Of a stretch of 64,000 bases of DNA, positions 50,420 through 57,621 are shown piece after piece. Source of the stretch: Sporosarcina luteola (lineage in GTDB: Bacteria; Bacillota; Bacilli; Bacillales_A; Planococcaceae); NCBI RefSeq assembly GCF_023715245.1, contig NZ_JAMBNV010000001.1:124001-188000 (forward strand). The letters are read 5' to 3'. Position numbers and translations under genes: made by a program. The notes beneath the pieces are model-generated. The model searched no databases. It was not told where the DNA came from and was given only the letters and a program-made list of their open reading frames with translations. Positions within the stretch are counted from its first letter, which is position 1; the number at the start of each line of letters is the position of its first letter.

Positions 50420-51652
50420 TTAAGGTTTTTCCTGTGGAATAAAAAACGTTGGAGCATAATTCACATTTTCAAGCCATATCTGCTCTTGTCCATTCAACGT
50501 TTTTTTCACCCATACATCACCCGTGGCTTGCCCAACCTTCTTCCGCAACCAAGTAAGGTAAGGTCCGACAACTTGAGGGTTTTCGTCAATTTCATTCTTC
50601 CCTGGAAATGTGATTTGTTCTTGGTCTCCGGTCCTTATGTTTATGGAATAAAGTGATGTGAACATAGTCGGGACAGGTCCTTCTTTCCACTCCAAGTTCT
50701 CTAACGCACGCGCCACAATCACCAAGTCTTTGGAATACCATTCCAAATCAAGGTCAACAAATCCTTTAGGTGTATATTCTTTTTGTTCTTTAAGTATTGG
50801 GATTTCGGCAATCGTCATTTTCTTGTTTTCAACAAAAAATCTTCCCTCGCCAGATATATAAGCCAATTCATTGGCAGAAGGAGCCTACTTAAACCAGTCT
50901 TTATAACCTAACATTTTTCCCACTGCTTGAAAGTGTTTTCCTTGTGATGATAAAACACTTAATGTATTGCTGTCCATGGACCAAGAGGCGGTTGGAATCA
51001 CTAAAAAACTAACCCATTTCCGGTCAGAACTCCACTTGAAATAATCAGCATCAACTCCAAATAAGTCAGGTATTTCCGTTTGAATCGTATAAAAAGGCTT
51101 CATTTTATCTTTATCAAGATTTGCATCTACTGGAATTCTGAAAAGTGGGATAGGACTCCATCCAGTTGGGAGTAAGTTGGACGATGAGGAGACTATAAAT
51201 TCTAAACCGTTCGGAAACCATTCAAAGCCACTAACGCCTAACGAAACATTTTCAAATCCATACGGTCGGCCATTCTTCATTTTTGTCACATTTAATAGAC
51301 CATGATCCGTGTAAGCAATCTGATTTTTATCCGGAGCCCATTTAAAGTCCGACGTGACGGAATTAACATAGTGCTGGTAACTTTCCTTTTCCGTCATGTC
51401 GTAAATGAATAAATCCGATTTCTCTCCCTTTTCATCGCCATCAATATAGCCGATGAAGCGACCGTCATAGGACCACTTAGGACCATATACATAACGGTCC
51501 GTTGTAAGTTGTATTTCTTGCCCGTCCTTTTTGATCCATAACTGATAATCACGGATAAATGCAGCTGTTAATGGGGCATCTGCACTTGCGATTGACGAAA
51601 AATGAAAACAGATAAGAGTGAGTAGTAATAAAATCCGTATTCTCACGTCCAT
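50420..51652 (-). pseudogene. TolB-like beta-propeller protein interrupted by one in-frame TAG
   Basis: Two minus-strand open frames, 50885-51652 and 50420-50866, lie in the same frame and are separated only by TAG at 50885-50887. Read through, the join is GYKDWFK-stop-APSANELAYISGEG, where a Trp (TGG to TAG) fits a WAPSAN propeller motif seen elsewhere as KWAPDKN and KWSSDRK. Full length would be 410 residues with a signal peptide (MDVRIRILLLLTLICFHFSS) and TolB/WD40-like blades. Either a recent nonsense mutation or readthrough explains it. Without readthrough the product lacks its last third. The substrate or partner is unknown. Confidence 0.8.
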
Positions 51653-51751
51653 CCCTCCTTAAAGATGTAAGTCTTATTTTGCCCACATTACTAACAGCTA
51701 TCCTTAATAAAAATAGGCGCAAATCCATGTATGGATATGCGCCAGTTATCT

Positions 51752-51952
51752 TTAATTCTTCTTCAATTTACTCTTCCTTCTATGACGAATAAACAGAAGA
51801 GCTACTAGTATAAGTATTGGAATGAGTATAGAAAAGTCAATGCTGAAGCCAAAATCGCCTTGAGACAAAGTGTTTTTCAATGATTCCGTTTTACTTAACC
51901 CTAATTTTTCCGCTAGCTCGGCTTTTGCTATTTCAGTTAGTTCATCTTGCAT
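51752..51952 (-). CDS. Small single-helix membrane protein
   Basis: About 66 residues: a helical charged N-terminal half (DELTEIAKAELAEKLGLSKT), then one TM helix (about 41-57: IDFSILIPILILVALLFI) and a basic C-terminus (RHRRKSKLKKN). By the positive-inside rule the C-terminus is cytoplasmic. GGGAGAG precedes the ATG at 51952; an ATG at 51967 overlaps it. I recognise no family. It is the first of three small membrane-protein genes on this strand between the broken propeller gene and a methyltransferase. Confidence 0.65.
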   Translation of the reverse strand: MQDELTEIAKAELAEKLGLSKTESLKNTLSQGDFGFSIDFSILIPILILVALLFIRHRRKSKLKKN

Positions 51953-52073
51953 TTCAATCTCTCCCATAGATAGAATCCATTGTGCTTCATGAATGAATAT
52001 GGCAGCTCAAAGATGTTTTCGGACTAAATTGTTTAGTACTATTAAATTTAGAAAAAAATATTTTATGACGAAT

Positions 52074-52451
52074 TTAAGAATTCGATTGAGCAGTTTTCAT
52101 CTTCTTATACTGCTTTGCAATATCAAAAAATGTAATCAATAGAACAATCCATAGGAAAGGGTTGGACAGTGATATTCCTACCTGTGATTCGCCGCCAAGT
52201 AAGGTATACGCTATGAGTAATAGCAATAAATAAGATGTTAGTATAACTTGCCATAGCAAATCGGATTTCAGAGAAGCTTTTTGGAAACGGTTAATAAAGA
52301 ATCCGGAAAACAAGAAAATTAGAATTAGCCCAATGAGAAGTGGTTTTGAAAGTTGTAAGAATCCGTTCAGCTCTGGAAAAAAATCATAAGCCATTAACAA
52401 GGTGATGGGAAGCAGGATGAAACCCGAAAGTATCCAATTCTTATGTTTCAT
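52074..52451 (-). CDS. Small four-helix membrane protein
   Basis: Protein of 125 residues with four predicted TM helices (about 8-24, 37-53, 67-88 and 95-113), separated by short charged loops, and a basic C-terminus (KQYKKMKTAQSNS). No family is recognised. GAGGAGG-like AGGAGGAG precedes the ATG. It is near two other small membrane proteins in the same direction, but the gaps (over 100 bases) argue against one tight operon. Confidence 0.72.
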   Translation of the reverse strand: MKHKNWILSGFILLPITLLMAYDFFPELNGFLQLSKPLLIGLILIFLFSGFFINRFQKASLKSDLLWQVILTSYLLLLLIAYTLLGGESQVGISLSNPFLWIVLLITFFDIAKQYKKMKTAQSNS

Positions 52452-52590
52452 TTTAATCTCCTCCTCTTAGTTAATACACGGATGACTGTATGAACTGGTT
52501 TCATTGCATATGACTCCGTTACTAAATTTACAAAACTGATCCAATAAATGAATCATCTTATGCCTTTAAAGAGCTCGATTATGGCACGAA

Positions 52591-52770
52591 TCATGATATA
52601 TTTCTTTTCGTGTTTCTCTTTTCGACAAATATCCAGCTGTAATAGATTATCCAAAAAGCAATAGGGGCTAGAAATACATATGCTCTATCTTCTGTTGGAA
52701 GGTAATACAACAAAATAAATCCTATAATCAATGCTGGAGGTAGCAATATGAAGTATTTCTTTTTATGCAT
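52591..52770 (-). CDS. Small two-helix membrane protein, 59 residues
   Basis: A short minus-strand gene beginning MHKKKYFILLPPALIIGFIL. TM1 is about 6-22 and TM2 about 31-50 (YVFLAPIAFWIIYYSWIFV), followed by a basic end (EKRNTKRNIS). A clear AAGGGGGAAG ribosome site lies just before the ATG at 52770, which supports it as real despite its size. No family is recognised. Confidence 0.65.
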   Translation of the reverse strand: MHKKKYFILLPPALIIGFILLYYLPTEDRAYVFLAPIAFWIIYYSWIFVEKRNTKRNIS

Positions 52771-52881
52771 GTTCTTCCCCCTTATCTTATTTCTAATTTA
52801 AATTTCTAAATGCGCTATACAACCATCTGGCCGATTTGTTGAAAACTATGCAGCGTCAACCACACGTTAATGCGGCTACCC

Positions 52882-53625
52882 TTACTTTCCGCACTTAATA
52901 ATTAAAGTGGTAGGCATTAACTTCGCTTTCTCATACGAATACCACCTATTCGCATGTCTTTCCCGGTCTTCCTCCGTCAATGAAACATCCTCAATGACCT
53001 TCTCAATTTCAAACCCGCATTCAATCAACATATTGATATATGTACTCACTTTATACTGCTGCATGATCGCAGGGGCATGCCAAGCTTCGTGATCATAAGC
53101 ACCTTCTTCTTGATAAGATTTATTGAAATGAAGAACTTTATCCAACAAGGTTGCACGGCTGTGCAATGGATGCTCCCAGCTGAAAACGAAAATACCGCCC
53201 GGTTTCAAATAGTTGTGCACATTCGTGAGCGTCTGTCGTAAATCGGTCGTCCAACCTAACGCATAAATGGAATAGACGATATCAAAATATGCGAGAGGCA
53301 GCCCAGGGTTTTCCTCCATTGGCGACTCAAATAAATGAACAGGCACTTTGCTGTCCTTTAGCAACTCCTTCGCTGTTTCAATTTGTGTCTTTGAAAGGTC
53401 CACTCCCCATAGTTCCGCTGCACCTCGAGAATCCATATATTGCAAGGAATGTCCGCTGCCGCAACCGATATCCAACACCTTCAAACCATCCACATCACCT
53501 AGTAAATTCAAATCCTCTTCCCGAGGCGCAAGCGGCCCGTACTCAGGCAACGGATTCCGCCCGAAGAACCGCGGCGCCACCTCATCCCAGCTTTTTTTGT
53601 TTAACAATAGTGAATCATTTCCCAT
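52882..53625 (-). CDS. Class I SAM-dependent methyltransferase
   Basis: Rossmann-fold methyltransferase of 247 residues. Motif I is KVLDIGCGSGHSLQYM near 51-66, followed by WGVDLSKTQIETAKELL, motif with YFDIVYSIYALGWTTD near 115, and YLKPGGIFVFSWEHP near 142. It resembles UbiE/Methyltransf_11 members; the methyl acceptor is not readable. GGAGGG is 6 bases before the ATG at 53625 (MGNDSLLLNKK) and directly abuts the ATG at 53631, so 53625 is chosen. Single gene on the minus strand. Confidence 0.87.
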   Translation of the reverse strand: MGNDSLLLNKKSWDEVAPRFFGRNPLPEYGPLAPREEDLNLLGDVDGLKVLDIGCGSGHSLQYMDSRGAAELWGVDLSKTQIETAKELLKDSKVPVHLFESPMEENPGLPLAYFDIVYSIYALGWTTDLRQTLTNVHNYLKPGGIFVFSWEHPLHSRATLLDKVLHFNKSYQEEGAYDHEAWHAPAIMQQYKVSTYINMLIECGFEIEKVIEDVSLTEEDRERHANRWYSYEKAKLMPTTLIIKCGK

Positions 53626-53697
53626 GTTCATCCCTCCATGGGAATATACATTCGACGTTGAAGGCTTCTTCTCCTTTATATGAAAGTATTTGAATAT

Positions 53698-54060
53698 CTA
53701 CTCACTAAGCATATAACCAATAACCTTATATGTATCACTGTCAATTAGTATTAAAGGTGTACCGATAACACTATTCTCTTTATCTTTAAAGGAAACAGAT
53801 AGCGCTTCTTTTCCTTCATATGTTTGATTTAATAAATCATAGTTTTTACCAACAACCACTTTTGTTACCTCTGCACTCTGCCAATTTTCAATTGCAGTTT
53901 CAGCCCAGCCCTTCTCCTTGACGAAATTCCAAGCGATTTCTCTGACCTCCGTATAACTATCTGATTGGTTATGATTTTCCTCGGTTTGCTTATCAGTACA
54001 GCCAACCAACAACAATACAGAGAAGACTGATATCGCAAAGTATAAAAAGTTTTTTCTCAT
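53698..54060 (-). CDS. Small lipoprotein of unknown function
   Basis: Protein of about 120 residues with a lipoprotein signal peptide (RKNFLYFAISVFSVLLLVGC, Cys near 20). The mature part (about 21-120) is hydrophilic, with VREIAWNFVKEKGWAETAIE and a beta-rich end LILIDSDTYKVIGYMLSE, loosely like small NTF2/PepSY-type lipoproteins of Bacilli, but no family can be fixed. GAGGG precedes the GTG/ATG pair; the ATG at 54060 is preferred over the GTG at 54069. Confidence 0.72.
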   Translation of the reverse strand: MRKNFLYFAISVFSVLLLVGCTDKQTEENHNQSDSYTEVREIAWNFVKEKGWAETAIENWQSAEVTKVVVGKNYDLLNQTYEGKEALSVSFKDKENSVIGTPLILIDSDTYKVIGYMLSE

Positions 54061-54171
54061 AATATTCACGCCCTCGTTTTCAGATTAGTGGTTTAATATC
54101 CATAATAGTTTCAATTTGAAATAAAGGAATTGGCCCTCCGTTTAGAGAATTCATAGGTATGGGGTGATTGG

Positions 54172-54282
54172 ATGAATAAATATGAAATTCTACTTCAAAG
54201 GTTTCATGTGTTTGAGGATGAATTGAATCACCGGGGGCAAATTCGGTTGATTAAGAAATTGATGCGTTCTTCGGAAAAATAA
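54172..54282 (+). CDS. Possible 36-residue small protein
   Basis: Open frame MNKYEILLQRFHVFEDELNH to RSSEK with a charged amphipathic helix pattern. GGGGTGAT lies just before the ATG as a weak ribosome site, and a terminator hairpin follows within 20 bases, which together suggest a transcribed small gene. No family is recognised. Confidence 0.4.
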   Translation: MNKYEILLQRFHVFEDELNHRGQIRLIKKLMRSSEK

Positions 54283-54299
54283 GTACGTGACAATGGAGG

Positions 54300-54331
54300 G
54301 GCTAACAATTATTCAATCTGTTAGCCTTTTT
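54300..54331 (+). terminator. Terminator after the small gene at 54172
   Basis: GGCTAAC (54300-54306) pairs with GTTAGCC (54320-54326), then TTTTT. Confidence 0.75.
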
Positions 54332-54387
54332 GCGATAATCGATAGATAGGTGGGTGGATTTTTATAAATGCCATTGTAATCATCATC

Positions 54388-54681
54388 TTGTTATTCACTT
54401 TTATAGCTTCAACGTATCTATGCCTTTTGATGCCTAGGAAATCGAGTAGGGCACGGTTAGTCGTTTTTTCTTTCGTACTAAATGCAGTCGTGTTGGGTTC
54501 GGCATTTTTAATGCTATATAAAATTGATGCACAGACTTTTCTTAAAGACGTTCGAGGAGGTTTTTTTGACAGTTTAGGGATTACGGTGTTATTCATATTC
54601 ATTCCAATCAATACGTGGATGAATATGATTGCTATTCAACTAAGAAACTACGGCATGAAAAAACGGACAATAAGCAGATGA
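54388..54681 (+). CDS. Small membrane protein with unclear start
   Basis: About 97 residues as drawn, with three hydrophobic segments (about 1-15, 24-44 and 60-82) and a basic C-terminus (YGMKKRTISR). The frame stays open upstream to 54346 with hydrophobic codons (INAIVIIILLFTFIAS) but offers only ATA, ATT or TTG as starts. TTG at 54388 lacks a ribosome site, while AGGTGGGTGG lies just before ATT at 54358. The N-terminus is therefore uncertain, and a small frameshift near the ATG at 54368 is possible. It is 13 bases from the GrpB gene. Confidence 0.65.
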   Translation: MLFTFIASTYLCLLMPRKSSRARLVVFSFVLNAVVLGSAFLMLYKIDAQTFLKDVRGGFFDSLGITVLFIFIPINTWMNMIAIQLRNYGMKKRTISR

Positions 54682-54694
54682 ACGGAGATGTGTT

Positions 54695-55219
54695 ATGCGG
54701 AAAGTGGAAGTGATGCCTTTTTCCGAAAGGTGGAGTCTTGAGTTCGAAAAAGAAGCGGCTGTATTACAGGAGATATTGGGCACGGAAATTATTGAAATCC
54801 ACCATATTGGCAGCACATCGGTACGTGGATTGTCCGCAAAACCGATCATCGACATTATGCCTGTCGTGAAGGACATATCGCGAATCGATCAGTATAACGG
54901 AATGATGGCGGGAATTGGGTACGAAGCGAAGGGCGAGAATGGAATCGCGGGGCGTCGTTATTTTCAAAAAGGCGGAGATGAGCGGACGCATCACATCCAT
55001 ATTTACGAGGATGGCTCGCAGGAAATCTTTCGCCATCTTGCATTTCGTGACTTCCTGCGAGCGCATCCCGAGAAGGCGAAGGAATATGGGAATTTGAAAG
55101 AGAAGCTAGCGCAGCAATTTCTTTACGATATTGAATCATACATAAATGGAAAGGCCGAATTAGCGGCTCACATTGAACAGGAAGCAATTGAATGGGATGA
55201 GAACCGAAAACGGGGTTGA
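54695..55219 (+). CDS. GrpB family protein
   Basis: Protein of 174 residues of the GrpB/UPF0157 family, a nucleotidyltransferase-like fold. The hallmark is IHHIGSTSVRGLSAKPIIDI near 32-51, with GNLKEKLAQQF and EHIEQEAIEW-like C-terminal helices. Members are found near kinases and acetyltransferases; their activity is not well defined. GGAGATG precedes the ATG. It lies 6 bases before the P-loop kinase gene, in a three-gene run with the methyltransferase. Confidence 0.88.
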   Translation: MRKVEVMPFSERWSLEFEKEAAVLQEILGTEIIEIHHIGSTSVRGLSAKPIIDIMPVVKDISRIDQYNGMMAGIGYEAKGENGIAGRRYFQKGGDERTHHIHIYEDGSQEIFRHLAFRDFLRAHPEKAKEYGNLKEKLAQQFLYDIESYINGKAELAAHIEQEAIEWDENRKRG

Positions 55220-55225
55220 GGAGAA

Positions 55226-55741
55226 ATGAAGATTTTCATCATGGGGATTGTTGCAAGCGGGAAAACGACCTACGCAAAGGAATTGTCGAAGCAAATGGAT
55301 TTGCCTTTTCTTGAGTTAGATTCAGTTGTTTACCATGACGTGGATGGCGTGCGGATTAAGCGGACGCCTGAAGAGCCAGTGCAGGTCATTCACCAAATGG
55401 ATGCAAAGGGTAGCTGGATTGCAGAGGGGGTATACCGACCGTCTTATCACCTCCTTTTGGACTTGGCTGACATCATCATTTGGCTGGATCCACCTTTATG
55501 GAAACGAAAAATCCGGATTTTGAGCAGGCACGTGAGGCAAGTGATTGGTGTAGAAGAGTGTGCGTATAGACCGGATTTTCAAATGCTGCGGAACATGTAT
55601 AAATGGACGAAACAGTTTGAAGGGAAACGTGAAGAGCTGGACGGGATCCTTCAACCTTATTTGGATAAGTTGATTGTTGTGCGGGATGATCCGGCCAAGA
55701 ATCAATTGCTTGTTAGCAATCTATTAGGAGGAAATTTATGA
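55226..55741 (+). CDS. P-loop kinase-like protein (adenylate kinase/topology-modulation type)
   Basis: Protein of 171 residues. Walker A is IMGIVASGKTTYAKELS near 5-21; LPFLELDSVVYH near 28 gives the acceptor loop; IIWLDPPLWKRKIRIL near 86-101 is the Walker B region. Such proteins are often named topology modulation or FlaR-like; the phosphate acceptor is unknown. GAGGAG precedes the ATG. Its stop overlaps the next start by 4 bases. Confidence 0.85.
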   Translation: MKIFIMGIVASGKTTYAKELSKQMDLPFLELDSVVYHDVDGVRIKRTPEEPVQVIHQMDAKGSWIAEGVYRPSYHLLLDLADIIIWLDPPLWKRKIRILSRHVRQVIGVEECAYRPDFQMLRNMYKWTKQFEGKREELDGILQPYLDKLIVVRDDPAKNQLLVSNLLGGNL

Positions 55742-56508
55742 CCCAAAATATATTTGAAGGAAACCTCGAAAAATATGCCGATCCTGATATGTATGATCAT
55801 TTATATGACAAGTACCAGAAGGACTTGAGCCTGATCTTAAAATGGGCGAGCCAGGACTATACAATAATTGAATTGGCTTGCGGCACGGGTAGATTGACGA
55901 TTCCGATGGCGCAACGCGGATTCCGAATGATTGGTATAGATCTGCATGAAGGGATGTTGGAAAGGGCTCGACGGAAAGCTGAACAAGCGGAAGTAACAAT
56001 TGAATTTGCGCAGCAAGATTGCACGAAATTGAACTTGCCGGTGAAAAGTTCGCTCGCTTTTATGACGGGAAATTCCTTTCAGCACTTTTTAACGAATGAA
56101 TCGCAAGACGCTTTATTCCAATCTGTCCACGAGCACTTAGTGGATGGAGGAGTTTTCATTTTCGATACACGAAATCCGGTATTGAAGGGGCTTTCTGCTG
56201 TTGATGAATACGTAGAAAAGTATGTCGATAAAAATGGCAATCAGGTGATTGAAAATCATCGCGATATATATGATCATTTGACACAGATCTCGGATTGCCG
56301 GACCCATCGCCGGATTTATCGGGATAATACGTTAATCGCGGAGGAGCAGGATGGCATTTCCCTCCGCTATTCATTCCCAAAAGAAATGGAACGATTAGTA
56401 GCGGCAAATGGTTTTGAAATTGTGCAAGTCTATGGCGATTGGGATGAGAATGGCTTGCATGAGGAGAGCGTTTTGATGGTGTATGTATGCAGGATGAAAA
56501 CGGCTTGA
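55738..56508 (+). CDS. Class I SAM-dependent methyltransferase
   Basis: Methyltransferase of 256 residues. Motif I is IIELACGTGRLTIPMAQRG near 41-59, then MIGIDLHEGMLERARRKA near 62-79, and AFMTGNSFQHFLTNES near 108-123. The C-terminal part has the SFPKEMERLVAANGFEIVQV pattern of Methyltransf_25 enzymes. GGAGG lies inside the preceding gene, with ATGA overlap. It ends the GrpB-kinase-methyltransferase run and is followed by a family-C repeat array and a terminator. Substrate unknown. Confidence 0.87.
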   Translation: MTQNIFEGNLEKYADPDMYDHLYDKYQKDLSLILKWASQDYTIIELACGTGRLTIPMAQRGFRMIGIDLHEGMLERARRKAEQAEVTIEFAQQDCTKLNLPVKSSLAFMTGNSFQHFLTNESQDALFQSVHEHLVDGGVFIFDTRNPVLKGLSAVDEYVEKYVDKNGNQVIENHRDIYDHLTQISDCRTHRRIYRDNTLIAEEQDGISLRYSFPKEMERLVAANGFEIVQVYGDWDENGLHEESVLMVYVCRMKTA

Positions 56509-56540
56509 TTTTTTACGACAAGCGCCTATAAACCACGGTG

Positions 56541-56696
56541 AGTGATCATAACCCTCGTTGAGTGATCATAAATCCCGGTGAGTGATCATAACCCCTGGTG
56601 AGCGATCATAACCCCCGGTGAGTGATCATAAACCCAGTTGAGTGATCATAACCACCAGTGGGTGATCATAAAACCAGGCAAGTGATCATAAACGTT
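56541..56696. repeat. 20-bp tandem repeat array (family C), eight units
   Basis: Eight units start at 56541, 56561, 56581, 56601, 56621, 56641, 56661 and 56681, each exactly 20 bp. The core is AGTGATCATAA; only the end (six to eight positions) varies. It lies between the methyltransferase stop and the terminator stem at 56702, so it should be part of the 3' untranslated RNA. Confidence 0.93.
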
Positions 56697-56701
56697 ACAG
56701 A

Positions 56702-56745
56702 AACCAAGCCGCTTGCTGCGATTCGCAAGCGGCTTGGTTTTTTTT
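56702..56745. terminator. Strong bidirectional terminator
   Basis: AACCAAGCCGCTTGC (56702-56716) pairs with GCAAGCGGCTTGGTT (56724-56738), a perfect 15-bp stem with a T run on the plus strand. It also lies just past the stop of the convergent gene at 56748. Confidence 0.93.
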
Positions 56746-56747
56746 AC

Positions 56748-56924
56748 TCAACCTTTGTATTTATCCCTCTCTGCCGTCTCCCGATGGTTCGGTGTCATCT
56801 TCTCATGATTCGGTTGAAGATTACCAAGCTCAGCCAATTCCATCGAAATCTCCTCTTTTACTTCTGTCCGATTTCCCGGCGTTTTCGGATTGGAATATAA
56901 ATTGCTATGTGCGCCTTGTTTCAT
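56748..56924 (-). CDS. Small hydrophilic protein, 58 residues
   Basis: Protein beginning MKQGAHSNLYSNPKTPGNRT, rich in Asn, Glu and Pro, with no TM helix and few hydrophobic residues. The size and composition recall small spore proteins of Bacilli, but I cannot assign a family. GGAGG lies 8 bases before the ATG at 56924; the longer frame to 56945 includes that site and is rejected. It is 17 bases downstream of the SRPBCC gene, so probably co-transcribed. Confidence 0.7.
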   Translation of the reverse strand: MKQGAHSNLYSNPKTPGNRTEVKEEISMELAELGNLQPNHEKMTPNHRETAERDKYKG

Positions 56925-56941
56925 TACGAAAACCTCCCATA

Positions 56942-57448
56942 TCATTTTGCATTTACTGTCTTAATATGGTCTAGTTTGCTCGTTTTGATGTGCCCCTGAT
57001 TTCTTTCAGCAATCTTCTTCAACTCATTGGCTCGATCGGCAATGAAGTTTTTCATATATTGTTCTAAAAATAAACGATCTGCCATTTTCCCAAGAAAGCC
57101 AAAAGGGGATTTATATGAAAAGGTATCTTTCATAACCGTTCCCGCATCGCTTTCAATGAATTCATGTGTGTGCGTAAAAGAATGGAATGCGCCTTTCACC
57201 ATGACATCAGTGAAATGATAAGGTCGATCCATCGCGATAATCTTTGCAGTCAATTTCTGTTTAATTCCCAAATGGACGGCTTCCCAAGTGACCGTATCAC
57301 CGTTTTCCATTAGTCCAGTCGTCACTCCGGCGATAGCTCTTTCCTTCGTCTTTGCCGTTGTCTCCGTATGGACATCCACATTTCTGGCAAGGTCAAAACA
57401 GATATGGATAGGTGCATTAATGTGAATTTCGTGTTTGATGATTGGCAT
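56942..57448 (-). CDS. SRPBCC family protein
   Basis: Protein of 168 residues of the START/SRPBCC superfamily. IKHEIHINAPIHICFDLARN opens the ligand-binding fold; THTHEFIESDAGTVMKDTFS and SPFGFLGKMADRLFLEQYMK are typical of the CoxG/cyclase-like subgroup, including the long C-terminal helix. It probably binds a small hydrophobic ligand in the cytoplasm; no catalytic residue is evident. A plain ATG start at 57448 follows AAGGGTAAG. Co-directional with the small gene at 56748. Confidence 0.82.
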   Translation of the reverse strand: MPIIKHEIHINAPIHICFDLARNVDVHTETTAKTKERAIAGVTTGLMENGDTVTWEAVHLGIKQKLTAKIIAMDRPYHFTDVMVKGAFHSFTHTHEFIESDAGTVMKDTFSYKSPFGFLGKMADRLFLEQYMKNFIADRANELKKIAERNQGHIKTSKLDHIKTVNAK

Positions 57449-57570
57449 AATCTTACCCTTTCGATTATCGGAATTTGACTTCTCGCTCCCAATTTACTCT
57501 TCTGTAGAAGGCAAGTCCATTAATTCTTTATGACAATCTATATGTAAGATTAAGATGCTATATGAGGGTA

Positions 57571-57610
57571 GAAAAACAGACCCTAGGCATCTGGCCTAAT
57601 GGGTCTGTTT
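57571..57610 (-). terminator. Terminator of the beta-alanine catabolic operon
   Basis: AAACAGACCC (57574-57583) pairs with GGGTCTGTTT (57601-57610). Read on the minus strand the stem is followed by a T run. It lies 12 bases past the dehydrogenase stop. Confidence 0.85.
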
Positions 57611-57621
57611 ATAGGGCATCA

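Noticed and set aside
56541-56696. CRISPR array
   Set aside because: The period is only 20 bp, there are no unique 30-bp spacers between repeats, and no cas genes are in the window. The same holds for all the 21-bp arrays.
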